Below, piece by piece: positions 1-10,860 of a DNA stretch of 64,000 nt. Location: contig NC_081414.1 of assembly GCF_030272615.1 (NCBI RefSeq), positions 5,773,001 through 5,837,000 of the forward strand, written 5' to 3'. Numbering within the stretch: position 1 is the first letter of the stretch; every line of letters begins with the position of its first letter. The translations under genes and the position numbers were made by a program. Source of the stretch: Cryptomeria japonica. Taxonomy: Eukaryota; Streptophyta; Pinopsida; Cupressales; Cupressaceae. The notes below the pieces were generated by a model, which worked only from the letters and a program-made list of their open reading frames with translations, had not been told where the DNA came from and made no database searches.

Positions 1-754
1 ACTTCAAAGGCAATATGTTTGAGTAAGCTAGAATTTGAAATCCTGGTCAACTTAATGAAAAACACGTTTGCATGAAGTAAAATCGCTTGCAAAAATCAAA
101 ACAAGTGGATTGTGTATTTTATGTGCACCAAAAATAGAAGTGTGGATTGTAAATTCTTTTGATGCAAGAAAATGGAAGTGTTGATTTTAAGCACCAAATG
201 AAGTGTGTCTCCTAACTTGCAAGAAAATAAATGTTTGTTTTGTTCAGTTTTAATGCACCAAAGAAACAAGTGACCCTAACTAGAAAGAAAGGAAAGTTTG
301 TTTGTTCAAGTTTTAGAGCACCAAAATAAAGTGTTTGATTTAAAAGGGCGAGTCTTTAAACCTGCACAAACAACAACCGATTAGTAAAATCCATGTCTAA
401 GGGGAGCTTCCACAAGCCTAAATTTTTTCACTTTTTCAGTTCAAGGTCCTTTTTACAACGTTCTGTTACAATAGCACTAGTCTGTGTTTGAACAGAAGCG
501 CTATTTAACACAAACACACTAAAATAAAAAGGAAGACAGAGAAGACAAAAGCGCTGAAACAGGGTCAATAGAGCCAAAACAAGCGCCAAAACAGTGTCAA
601 AAGTGCTAATCTTGATACAATAGTGCTATTTTAAGAACAATAGTGCTAGAACAACAAGTATCAATAGCGCTAGAACGCGATCAATAGCGCTAAAGCGCAA
701 CCTGTGTGACAATTTCAACATTCAAAGATGTTATTGGTTAAAAAAAATGATTTC
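1..754 (-). other. 5' leader of minus-strand gypsy element Z (partial)
   Basis: Read on the minus strand this is the untranslated leader after the primer site of element Z; the element leaves the window at base 1. It has two repeat zones. At about 540-705 the word TAGCGCTATT and variants recur every 20-26 bases. At about 100-340 units near 60 bases long carry a GCACCAAA-type word followed by an AAGTG-type word. The same two zones, in the same order, follow the primer site of gypsy B (42840-43600). No protein-coding frame is supported. Confidence 0.65.
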
Positions 755-784
755 TTGCGTGTTCGATTCACGTCGGGTTCACCA
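755..784 (-). promoter_or_regulatory. Primer binding site of Z, tRNA-Trp type
   Basis: The minus strand begins TGGTGAACCCGACG, two bases after the LTR end. The plus strand of this interval reads like the 3' arm of plant nuclear tRNA-Trp, including a GTTCGATTC T-loop and a terminal CCA, for about 30 bases. The match is from memory of the tRNA and was not computed. It is a priming site, not a tRNA gene, because only the 3' arm is present. Confidence 0.75.
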
Positions 785-786
785 AA

Positions 787-2174
787 TGATGCTCTACGAA
801 ATGGACAAGGTTAGCAAATGACAAACAACACAAGACACAAGAAATCATTAGTGTTAATCAATCAAAAACTAATCTAAACAGGCATATCAAAAGAGATACT
901 AAAATCATGTTAATATATCTAACAAATGAAACAAAGACAATAAGGCATCTCCAAATGCCTCTTAGCATGCCCTTAGCTCCTTCTCCCTTGTTCCTCTCCT
1001 CTCCAAGTTCCAAAATAGTGTAGCTCTTAGCAGCTTTTTGCACTATGGATGCTTATGGAGGATTGAGATTTGGGTATTTTGCTCCAAATGTAAAATGAAA
1101 AGCTAAAATACTAGATACTATTTAAAAATGATTGATTTTAACCAAAATAACAAGATTTTAGTTTGGTATGCTAAATGCTCTCTAAAATGCCTATAGGTTA
1201 AATGCATACAAGTTTTCAGGATCTGGATTATGAAGAAATGGGCTCTATTTATAGGAAAAATGGAGCAATGGATGGTTGAGATTGAGCAATCTCAACAAGG
1301 GTCAGGATTGAATGATTTCAAATCCATGTGAGGGCTTTCAACCCAATCTCAGGATGGCAAGTGTTAATGTGAGATAGGTTGAGAGGAGAGGGGATAAGCA
1401 TTAAATGCTTGATATGACCTTGGGAGTTAAAGTCAAGGTTAGTTGAATGAATAAAACTCTTCATTCAAAGAATAAAGCTTTTATCCAATGGATAAACTCT
1501 TGTGCAAATGTAAAAAGGGATAAATATGGTCAAAACAATAAATGTTTGGGGAGACAAGTTTGAAATAACCATAAATGGTTATGTAAGAGCCATAAATGGT
1601 CATGTAAGAGCCATTAGTGGTTTTGGAAGACTTTGGGGGTTAATTTGTTGAACACACAAAGCATTAAATGCTTTTCAAAGACTTTTGAAGTCCTTGAGAA
1701 GTGACTCCATTTTGCTTAGGAATGTGACAATAATTAGAGGATGGATTAGGTTAATTAGGAAGGGGTTAGAAGAATCTAGAAGGGGTTTAGATTTGCAATT
1801 GGATTTGGTGGGTGAGGGAAAATAGGATTTTATTAAAATAAAAATTCATTTATTTCAATAAATGTGTGCAAGTTGCATTTGTAGGAAAATGCAAGTGGGG
1901 GGGATAATGATTTAAATAAATATTTTTATTTAATTTATTTAAAAGAGGAAAAGGGGATTTTAATTAAATAAATAGATTTTATTCATTTAATTGATTGTGA
2001 ATTTGGTTTAATGAATTAATTAAAATAAATTGAATAATTTATTTAATTAATAGGAGAATGTTTGGAGATGAATTAATTAAATATTAATTTAATTAATTGA
2101 TGGCTAGTGGATTTTTTAATCAAATAAATAGTGAATATTTATTTAATTAAGCTGGACAGATTTGTGTGACTACA
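787..2174 (-). mobile_element. 5' LTR of gypsy element Z
   Basis: A 1388-base LTR in minus orientation. It starts TGTAGTCACAC at 2174 and ends CA at 787, two bases before the primer site. The upstream third is rich in TTAATTAA-type sequence and holds a G-run near 1900. Its layout matches the gypsy B LTR at 41309-42781: the same AT-rich start, homopolymer run, TATA box and blocks in between, clearly homologous by eye. The only LTR of Z in the window is this one, so its age cannot be judged. Confidence 0.8.
1241..1255 (-). promoter_or_regulatory. TATA box of Z LTR
   Basis: CCTATAAATAGAGCC on the minus strand, about 920 bases into the LTR. It is equivalent in position and sequence to the box in the gypsy B LTR (42275-42288). 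It marks the U3/R boundary region; transcription should start about 30 bases further left. Confidence 0.7.
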
Positions 2175-3440
2175 GTTACCGATGTGATCCTTAAAAAAAG
2201 GTTACAGAGTCACATACACAAATCATTATTGGAGGCAAATCTATTAACCAACAAATTACAAGATTGCCAAGAATGAGAAAGACTTGTCCCATGACATGCC
2301 TAATTATCAAAGGCATGATATGCCTTACTAAACAAATTGGAAAGATAGAAGGCCTCAAAATAGCAATAAGAGGTCTTCAACCAATAAAGATACTTCAGAT
2401 CTTTTAAAGAAGCCAAATGGAAATATGACTAAGGAAAAAGCATGGTGTGCTATATGTAATCTTCCACATTCTCCAATTCAATGTGCAATTGCTAAAGTAG
2501 TAGAAGAACCTGATGAGGTTTATGCTAGCTATGAGAAGGATAATTATGGAGATGATCATATGATCAACATGCTTTCTATTAGACCTTTTATTGAAGATGT
2601 TGGGTATGCTTCTTCTTTAGAAGGAGTAGAAATTGATGATAATCAGAGAAAGTGAAGCAAGCAAGAGCATCAGGAAGTCCTTTTATACATTGAAGATAAT
2701 GATAACCTAAGAGTCAATGCAAAGGATTATTGGACTAGAGAAGTGAGTTTGAGAAGGCCTATAGAGGAAGACATTAGAAAAATCACAGTGGTTGTAATTG
2801 GTCAAGTGAAAAGTGATTACAACTTGAGAAGCAAGGGTGCAGTGAATGGTCAAGGTAGACCTAGAGGTCTGTTTGTTAAGGAAAATCAAACCAATGACAA
2901 ATCTCAATTTGCACCTCAAAAAAATGGAAACAAGAGTAGAATACCCAATTTTCAAAAGACTCAGCAGTATATTTCAAAATAAAATCAAAGAGTGTTAAGC
3001 TTGACAAAGAAGTTGTTGTAGAAACATCCCCAAAGCCATTGATACAAATTTATAAGGAGAAGCTACTCAAGGCTATTGCATGTAAAGTTGTTGCTCTAGG
3101 TATTTATGCTATACATTCATTTAACATGATTCAAACTTTTTCATAGATAAAATTATCTATCCCTTTGTTAGAAATGACGAAGATAGAAGAACATAGGGAA
3201 AATGCTTTATCTTTAATTTCAAATGTAACAATTGCACCTTCTAGAGACAAGAAGGTTGTAGATATATTAAATCATAAAGATAGACATGTTAATGATGTAG
3301 AAATTAAAGTCATGACAATTCCAAAGGTATATTTAGGGATAGCCATAACTAAAAATCCTTCTTAGGTTGATCCCTTCTATTTGACTCTGTTGGTTAACAA
3401 TAAATTTGCAAAAAATTGTATGGTTCAATTTGGTGCTACA
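2175..3440 (+). pseudogene. Gypsy H, left part: nucleocapsid and start of protease
   Basis: Decayed coding sequence of a plus-strand gypsy element, cut on the left by Z and on the right by copia X. Frame 2425-2655 contains a zinc knuckle, CAICNLPHSPIQC (C-x2-C-x3-H-x4-C, one residue shorter than the usual form), followed by an acidic spacer. Short frames at 2743-2982 and 3165-3365 continue the polyprotein across frameshifts and stops. The last codons (about 3385-3440) encode the beginning of an aspartic protease, LLVNNKFAKNCMVQFGAT. Glutamine stands where the catalytic aspartate is expected. The protease resumes at 10411 after the copia insertion. Confidence 0.7.
3436..3440. repeat. Target site duplication of copia X, left copy
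   Basis: CTACA directly before the 5' LTR, identical to 10406-10410 directly after the 3' LTR. Removing the element and one copy rejoins the gypsy H protease in frame, which confirms both insertion ends. Confidence 0.95.
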
Positions 3441-3915
3441 TGTTGGGAAAATGCTATCTCAACCTTGCATTTACACAAGGTTACTATTTATAGTAATTTT
3501 TCATTTGAGCATGAAATGATGCAAAATTCTCCCTGAAGCTTCTAGTTGGCTAGATAAGCATTCTGATAAAGCTAAGTCGGAAGATCACAACTAGTTTTGA
3601 AGATATTATTTTCCATTTTGGAGGGGTGCAATAAAATGTTTAATTTTAATTTTAAGGACTTTAGAGGCCCCAAAACACCTTGGTGTAGTGTCTTATGAGG
3701 AAATAGAGCACTTCACAATCTTTTTGGCACTTCAAATGGTTTGTCAATAGGACACACGATTCTCAAGTTATGGCCTCTAGAAGTTTGTACTCCTGAAACA
3801 GGAAATATAAAATATATTAGACACATAAATGTACTGTAATAGGGAGGGACATGTGTTGATGTGTGTTTTAACACATCATAGGGCATATAGAATGGAGATA
3901 AGGTCAACTACACCT

Positions 3916-4907
3916 GGGTGAACTCACAAAGCTGATTCCCACTTTTTGGTACATCCTGATTTTTGCTGAAATCATACATTTTTTGGAAAATATAATTATT
4001 TAAGCTTTAAGAGGTCCCATTTGAAGTAATTAATTGAAGAGAGTTAGATCAAAGGCTCTTAGATCAAAATTTCTTGGATAGAACCTCTCTACTTCTAAAT
4101 CATACTTGCAATGGAGTCTCCTTTGCATCTATCAAATGCTGATAAAAAACCAATTTTACATTAGCTTTTGAGGGGTCAAAAGAATTCATTTAGAAGTTTT
4201 GTTTTCTTGAGGATTTAGTCCTTATTATAAGCTTTCCAAATAGTATAATTTTTAATATATTTAAGTTTATTAATATATTTTTATTTTATTTTTTATGAAT
4301 GTAGGTTTTTCACTGAACATGAACTTCTTTGTTCAATGCATTGGGAAAAATAGCAAACTAATTCAAAATTTTTTTGAAAAATATCTATGCCCTAGGTATT
4401 GATGTCTTCTTTCTAACAAAAAAAACAAACTTAATTTCGATATATATAGAGCAAGTTATGTGTTCAAACGTACACCTATATCTAAATTATAATTAGTCAG
4501 ACTTCAAAACTTAATAAAATAAAAAATATTCAACATATCACTATCAAACCAACTGCATGCCCTAGGTATTGATGTTACAAACCCAAATTTAAAAGAGATA
4601 AGTTTTTATCATTTATAGAAAAAAAATTATACGTTTCGGGATGCACATCACTCTTAAAAAATGTTGTTTCCTATAAAAAACTACTTTTGAGGGAGATGGA
4701 AAAATCAATAAAATTTTATTCAAAAAAATTTGAAAAAAATATATTTAGAATCTACAAAAAGGAAGTTACAAATCACTAGTTTACATCATCTTCAAATTCT
4801 TAATGATTTAAAAGTTATAGGTGTCAAAAAGTGAAGGTTTTTTGCAAAATGTTCATCTAAGTGTCAAAGTTGGTCAAAAAGTGGGAACCAGTATTGTGAG
4901 TTCACCC
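3916..4907. mobile_element. Non-autonomous DNA element with 33-bp inverted ends
   Basis: A 992-base insertion in the copia X 5' LTR. Left end GGGTGAACTCACAA and right end, reversed, identical for 14 bases; the 33-base termini match at 30 positions and both continue TTCCCACTTTTTG. The sequence ACCT flanks both sides (3912-3915, 4908-4911), and the other LTR has a single ACCT at the same place, so the boundaries are firm. No transposase frame is seen. The interior is AT-rich and contains a direct repeat of ATGCCCTAGGTATTGATGT at about 4387 and 4557. The termini do not fit the CACTA, Harbinger or Tc1/mariner ends that I know. Confidence 0.9.
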
Positions 4908-5135
4908 ACCTTATTGGGTGGTTTTAGCCCATGGTTTTGTAATACTGTTTGACGTTTCTTGTATTGTATCTCCTATATATGAGGTGTGTGAGATAGAGGT
5001 TATGTGTAAGAGTCTTATGGTTATTGAGTTACCTCTGAATATGTGATTAGTGGTACTCCTGCAGAGAGATTTCTCTGCAAGTATATTGTAATCTGTTTTT
5101 GATTGTTGAATAATATATTGGGCGACTTTTGGAGT

Positions 5136-5168
5136 GTGGGGTTTTTTTCCCGAAAGGGTTTTCCCCAC
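5136..5168 (+). other. Foldable U5 segment in copia X 5' LTR
   Basis: GTGGGG pairs with CCCCAC; inside, after a T-run, CCC pairs with GGG around a GAAA loop. The 3' LTR copy is at 10232-10264. A segment of the same shape lies in the unrelated LTRs of copia Y. Confidence 0.6.
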
Positions 5169-5306
5169 GTAAATCCTTGTGTTATGATTTGAATATTATC
5201 ATGTCTTTTTCTATTTTCTGTAACTGTTGTAATGATTTGTAAATTTTTTTGCATTACCCTCCTCTTAAGGTTAGTGTAGGAAGTTGTTTCGCTACTTCCT
5301 TGCAAG

Positions 5307-5318
5307 TGGTATCAGAGC
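5307..5318 (+). promoter_or_regulatory. Primer binding site of copia X (initiator tRNA-Met)
   Basis: TGGTATCAGAGC, the standard plant copia primer site complementary to the initiator tRNA-Met 3' end, two bases after the LTR. Confidence 0.95.
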
Positions 5319-5428
5319 CTGATCACCTTTGGTTTCAGTTATGGGTTGTTGGGTTTTTTGAACTAATACAGATTTGAGTGGGAGCTTGTGCAGAAGACAC
5401 TTTTTGATCTTGTTGTAGGAATTTTCAG

Positions 5429-6200
5429 ATGGAATGTTCGTCAGGGAGAATAGAGGTGGAGAAATTTAATGGAATGAATTTTGAGATGTGGAAGCTGAAG
5501 ATGGAAGATCTACTAATAGATCGAGATCTATGGGATGTTGTTGATGTGAATGTCCAAAGACCCTTAGATCCTACTATGACAACTCAATATGATGTTATCG
5601 ACCAAAAATCCAAGGGTCTAATCAGACTGTACCTAACAAACTCTATTCTAATTAATGTACATGAAGAAAACTCTGCAAAGAAGTCATGGGCTAAGCTTGG
5701 TGAAATGTATCAAGTGAAATCTTTATTAAATGAAATTTTCTTAAGGAAGAAATTATATTCCTTGAAGATGGAAGAGGGTGGATGAATTGCAAACCACCTA
5801 GAAGCATTCAATATGTTGGTGGCTCAATTAGTATATGTCTGTGTTAAGATGGATGAAGAGGAGAAATACTAGATCTCTCTTTGTTCTTTGCCTGATTCAT
5901 GGGATTCTCTTGTTATGGCTATTTGTAGTACTTTTGTTGTTTTGAAATTTGAAGATGTGGTGGGTGCCCTACTTGGTGAAGAGATTTAGAGGAAGGTATC
6001 CATCAGATCAAAAGAAGCCCTAATTGTTTGTGGAAGGCAAGAAGAATGAGAAGTGTGATAAGTCCAAATATAGAGGGAGATCAAAATCTCCTAGAAAGTC
6101 CAAAGTTATTTGCTAGTATTGCAATAAATCGGGTCACATCTGTAAGGACTGCAAAGAATTAAAGAAGAAGAAAAATAAAAAAGTTCAATTTTGATTCAAA
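5429..6200 (+). pseudogene. gag of copia X
   Basis: The first ATG after the primer site opens 118 codons starting MECSSGRIEVEKFNGMNFE, a typical copia gag (UBN2-type) beginning with the F-x-G-x-N-F/Y-x-x-W pattern. It stops at 5783 but the same frame continues (HLEAFNMLVAQL) with further stops and a shift. The nucleocapsid zinc knuckle is at 6111-6152 with C-x2-C-x4-H-x4-C spacing, a TAG replacing the residue after the first cysteine. Capsid function is lost. Confidence 0.85.
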
Positions 6201-6224
6201 GTCCGAGAAGGAAGATGGTGATGC

Positions 6225-7785
6225 GTTCATCTTAGATTTGGCAACTCATGAAGGTAATGATGCCTAGTTAATTGACTCAGGTGCATTTTTTGATATGACT
6301 TCCAATAGAGATTGGTTTTCTGAATTTGAATAATTTAATGGAGGTAAGGTGTACTTGGGTGATGATTCATATTTAGACAGTGTTGGTCGAGGTAAAGTTA
6401 GAATCAAGTTTTTTGATGGGAGAATAAAAATGATTAATGGTGTGTTGCATATCCTTGGATTTAAATGAAATCTATTATTTGTGAGAAAACTGATAGATGT
6501 AGGTGTCCAAGTATTCTTTTCTGAAGCAAGATGTGAGATGATTAAGGGTGCTATGGTAATTGCTAGAGGTGTCAGGTTTGACACTTTGTATAAGCTAGAT
6601 GCATATAGTGTTGAGTGTAATAGCACTTTTATAAAAACTAAACCCATGGATACTTCATCGAAAGATTTGATGGTTTCACCTTCAGCAAATGGAAATGGCT
6701 TTTGGGTACCTAAGGGTTCTCTTTCTTTTGTAGCAAAGTTACCTGTAGAGAAGACTAGCTTATGGCACCAGACGCCTGGCCACATTGGAGAAAAGGGTCT
6801 AAGGACCTTGAAAAATAAAAACCTTGTTGAAGGTTTGAATGATTTTAATGTTGACTTTGATTTCTGTGAGCATTGCATTTATAGAAAATAAAACCGCGTT
6901 CAATTTTACTCAAGTTCTCGTAAAACTTGTGGTGTTTTGGATCTTATTTATTCTGATGTGTTTGGTCTTGTAGATGTTTCTTTGATTGGAAAATCCACAT
7001 ATTATGTTTCATATATTGATGATTTTAGTAGAAGGACATGGGTATATTTTCTAAAGAGTAAATCTGAAGTTTACAACCGATTTAAAGAATTTAAAGGAAT
7101 GGTTGAGTTGTAGACTAGAAAGAAAATTAAATGTTTGAGGATTGATAATGGTGGTGAATTTTTCTCTCATGATTTTGATAGATTCTATAAATACTGTGGC
7201 ATTAACAAATAAAAGATAACTCCGTATTCTCCATAGAAGAATGGAGTTACTGAAAGAATGAACAAGACACTGATGGAGAAGGCTAGGAGTATACTAAGTG
7301 GTGTTGGTCTAGAACAAAAGTTTTGGGCTGAAGTTGTTGCCACTGCTTGCTACCTGATTAACATGTCTCCTACATCAACTCTCGTTGATGAAACACCTAT
7401 GGAAGAATGGTCGGGTTAGGAGCCTTCATTAAGACATCTTAGAGTTTTTGGTTGTGAGGCATGTGCACATGTGCCAAAGGAGAAGTGAACAAAGTTAGAG
7501 AACAAGGTTGTGAAATATATCTTCATCGGGTACAATTATGGTGTGAAAGGATATAAGCTTTGGGACCCTGCTGCACAAAAAGTAATTCATAGTAGAAGTG
7601 TTATTTTTAGAGAAATTAAGTCTCCTTCTGTTACATTGTATTCAGAACAGAATAAAAAGGAAGATGTGATTCAATTCCCTTCTACTCCTGAAAGAGTTGA
7701 ATCAAGACCCCTAGATAGGCAAGAAGTTGAGGAGAGCTCATCTAGCTTTGAATCTTCAGAAGAGGAGGAAGAACCTCCAACTTAG
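6225..7785 (+). pseudogene. Protease and integrase of copia X
   Basis: The protease shows LIDSGA at 6267-6284 (catalytic D-S-G intact). The GAG-pre-integrase zinc domain lies at about 6745-6890, with WHQTPGH and FCEHC giving the H-H-C-C set. The integrase core runs to about 7460: first aspartate in IYSDVFG, second in RIDNGGEF, glutamate in NGVTERMN. TAG or TAA stands at least four times where related proteins have glutamine (VEL*TRK, NK*KIT, YSP*KNG, PT*LVRR). The segment ends in an acidic, serine-rich linker (7700-7785). Not translatable as one protein. Confidence 0.88.
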
Positions 7786-7789
7786 CTTG

Positions 7790-9457
7790 TTCGAAGGTCT
7801 ACAAGACATAGAAAACCACTTGAAAGGTATTCACTTGATGATTGGAGATGTATTTTTTCTTTGAATGCTAATGTGGATGAACCAAAATTTATAGAAGAGA
7901 CATTAGGTATGAATGACACTGAATTCTGGAAGATTGCTATGGAAGAAGAAATGACAGCTTTGAAAAAGTGATACATGGGATCTTGTACCGTTTCTTGAAG
8001 GATGGAAGCCCGTTGGTTGGAAATGGGCATTCAAGAAAAAGATTAGTTCAGATGGAAGCATTACGAAGTATAAAGCAAGGTTGGTTGCAAAAGGCTACTC
8101 TCAAGTTGAGGGTGTTGATTATGGTGAGATATTTTCTCATGTTGCCAAAATGACATCCATTAGATTTTTGATTTCTATTGCTACTACTTATGATTTAGAG
8201 GTTGAGCAAATGGATGTGAAAACCACTTTCCTTCATGGTGATTTGGAGGGGGATAATTATATGACACATGTAGAGCACTATGTGGTGAAAGGTAAAATAA
8301 ATTTGGTATATAAATTAAATAAATCTTTGTATGGCCTCAAACAAAGTCCTAGGATGTGGTACCAAAAATTTGATACATACGTGTTGAGTTTGGGATTTGA
8401 ACGTTCTAAATCAAATCACTGTGTTTATTATAAATCTGATGGTGATCATTTCCTGCACATTGCATTGTATGTTGATGATATGTTATTCATTGGTAAAGGG
8501 AATGGCACGATTTTAGAAAAATAGTTTTAGATAGCTACTAAATTTGAAATGAAAGATCTTGGTGCAACAAAAAACATTCTTGGGATGGAAATTAGAAGAG
8601 ATAGAGTGAATAGAAAGCCATGGATAGGCTAGAGTAATTTTGTTAATTCAATGTTACAGAGGTTCAACATGCATGATTGTAGACCATTGTGTGTTCCTTT
8701 TATAGTTGGAACTAAATTATCCACTGGAGATTGTCCTACATCCCCATCGGAGATGGAAGACATGAGCATAGTGCCTTAGCAAAGTGCAATTGGAAGTTTT
8801 ATGTATGCTATGGTCTATACTAGACTAGACATTGCCCAAGCAGTGAGAGTTTTGTCCAGATATATTTCTAATCTTTGTAGAGTTCATTGGGATGCAGTCA
8901 AAAGAGTTTTCAAATATTTGAAAGGTACCTCAGAGTATTCTTTGTGTTATCATGGTAATTTAGTTGGAGATGTGATTTCCCTTGATATTAATGGTTACGT
9001 GGATTTAGACTAGGCAGGTGATATTGATAGCAAAAGATCCACTAGTGCTTATGTGTTTACTTTATTTGGTGGTGCAATTAGTTGGATGAGTAAGTGATAG
9101 GCTGTGGTTGCTTTGTCGACTACTGAAGAAGAGTATATGGAAGCTACTGATACTTGTAAAGAGGCCATTTGGCTTAAGAGACTATGTTCATATATTGGAA
9201 TAAAACAAGGAGTAGTGACAATATATTGTGATAGTCAGAGTGCAATCTGCCTAGCTAAGAACCCAACATTTCATGCCTGGACCAAGCACATTGATGTTCA
9301 ATATCATTTTGTTAGACATATGGTCGAAGATGGCAGGGTAAAGTTGGTTAAAGTAGAAACTTTGATGAATGTTGGAGATTCTTTAACTAATGTTATGAGC
9401 ATAGAGAATTTCAGATGGTGTTTGGAGTCTATAGGGCTCATGGCCCCTAGCAATTGA
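7790..9457 (+). pseudogene. Reverse transcriptase and RNase H of copia X
   Basis: RT is spread over frames from about 7860 to 8620, including QMDVKTTFLHGDLE and the catalytic YVDDM (codons 8468-8482). RNase H follows at about 9000-9457, with SWMSK, ALSTTEEEYME and IYCDSQSAICLAKNP, then the copia C-terminal HIDVQYHFVRHMVEDG. A frameshift near 7968 and stops at 8522, 8534, 9011, 9097 and 9100 break it. The last frame stops at 9455, 46 bases before the polypurine tract. Confidence 0.9.
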
Positions 9458-9500
9458 TTTATTATGTTGATACTCCCTTTGCTCTTGCAAGGTGTTCGAC

Positions 9501-9511
9501 AAGTGGGAGAA
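9501..9511 (+). promoter_or_regulatory. Polypurine tract of copia X
   Basis: AAGTGGGAGAA immediately before the 3' LTR start TGTTTGG; it would prime plus-strand DNA synthesis. Confidence 0.9.
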
Positions 9512-10405
9512 TGTTTGGAAATTGGTGTCTCAACCTTACATTTACATGAGGTTAATATTTATAGTAAGTTTTCATTTGAGCATGAAATGGTGCTAAATTA
9601 TCCCTAAAGCATCTGGTTGGCTAGATAAGCATTCCGATAAAGTTACATTGCGAGATCACAACTAGTTTTGAAGATATTAAATTTTCCATTTTGGAGGGGT
9701 GCATTGAAAGGTTTAAGTTTAATTTTAAGGAATTTAGAGGCCTCAAAACACCTTTAAAAGTTGGCGTAAGAATAATATTAGCTTATGAGGCAATAGATCA
9801 CTTCACAATCTTTTCGATGCTTCAAACAGTTTGTCAATAGGACACACGGTTCTCAAGTTATGGCCTCCGAAAGTTTGTACTCCTGAAATGGGAAATGTAA
9901 AATGTATCAGACACATAAATGAGTTGTAAAAGGGAGGGAAACATGTTGATGTGTGTTTTAACACGTCATAGGGCATCTAGAAGGGAGATAAGGTTGGCTA
10001 CACCTTATTGGTTGGTTTTAGCCCATGGTTTTGTAATACCATTTGACGGTTTCTTGTATTGTATCTCCTATAAATGAGGTGCATGAGATAGAGGTTGTGT
10101 GTAAGAGTCTTATGGCTATTGAGTTACCTTTGAATCTTTGATTAGTGGTACTCCTATGAAGAGATTTCTCTACAAGTATATTATAATCTATTTTTTAATT
10201 TCTAAATAATATATTGGGTGATTTTTGGAGTGTGGGGTTTTTCTCCGGAAAGGGTTTTCCCCACGTAAATCACTGTGTTATGGTTTGAATGCTATTATGT
10301 CTATTTTTGTTTTTTGTAACTATTGTAATGATTTGTAAAAGTATTTGCATTACCCTCCTCTCAAGGTTAGTGTAGGAAGTTGTTCTACTACTTAACTTCC
10401 TTACA
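9512..10405 (+). mobile_element. 3' LTR of copia X
   Basis: 894 bases, TGTTTGGAAA to CTTACA, uninterrupted. It shows the empty site for the DNA element (CTACACCTTATT near 9990). A clear TATA box, CTATAAATGAGG, lies at 10068-10079, and the GTGGGG/CCCCAC fold at 10232-10264. Confidence 0.95.
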
Positions 10406-10410
10406 CTACA
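10406..10410. repeat. Target site duplication of copia X, right copy
   Basis: CTACA, identical to 3436-3440. Confidence 0.95.
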
Positions 10411-10851
10411 ACTGACATTATTCCCATGGGAGTTATGAAGGAGTTATGATTGTTGATTGATAGTACCTATGTGAAGTGCTATACAATGGATAATAGGGTA
10501 ATTGTAGTCATTGGGATTATGAAATATTTGGAGGTTAAATTAGCCAATATCCTTGAAGCTACCTACAAAGTGGATGTAGTAGTGGTTGATGTTCCACCTA
10601 ATTATGGTATGCTATTATCTAGCCAGTGGACAACCATGGTAGGGGGAAATGTAAAATTATATTTATCTTATGCCACTATATTAGTAAATAAGAGTGAGGT
10701 CAAAATGGAAAGGGAATCAAGATCCACAATCATAGTTGAGCATATAGACCCAAATAATACGGTTTGCTTTTATGTTATTGACATGGAAAAATTGAGAGTT
10801 GAGCCAGAAAAACCATTATTTGTTATGGGTAGAGAAGCATGGAATGATTAA
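10411..10851 (+). pseudogene. Gypsy H protease, remainder
   Basis: Continues the aspartic protease cut at 3440. The joined reading gives GATTDIIPMGVMKEL, the strand after the active site, followed by the flap and core region with VVVDVPPNYGMLLSSQW, the conserved hydrophobic segment with L-L-S/G-x-x-W of retroviral-type proteases. A TGA at 10447 splits it; the open frame 10450-10851 is otherwise clean. The polyprotein continues into RNase H. Confidence 0.75.
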
Positions 10852-10860
10852 GAAGGATTA

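Larger units (their letters stand above)
3441..5304 (+). mobile_element. 5' LTR of copia X (interrupted)
   Basis: Starts TGTTGGGAAAATGC and ends TTGCA two bases before the primer site. Interrupted at 3916-4907 by an inverted-repeat DNA element; the 3' LTR (9512-10405) shows the empty site. The promoter-like CTATATATGAGG lies at 4973-4984, and a foldable GTGGGG/CCCCAC segment at 5136-5168. Confidence 0.95.
3441..10405 (+). mobile_element. Copia element X, complete but inactive
   Basis: A full Ty1/copia element inside the gypsy H protease: 5' LTR 3441-5304, primer site 5307-5318, gag, protease, integrase, RT, RNase H (the copia order, integrase before RT), polypurine tract 9501-9511, and 3' LTR 9512-10405. 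It is flanked by CTACA on both sides. Once the 996 bases caused by a later DNA element are removed, the 5' LTR is about 868 bases against 894 for the 3' LTR. The LTRs differ at many sites and the pol frame carries many stops, so this is an old insertion. Confidence 0.95.

Noticed and set aside
755-784. tRNA-Trp gene
   Set aside because: Only the 3' arm with CCA is present, next to an LTR end; nuclear tRNA genes do not encode CCA. It is a primer binding site.
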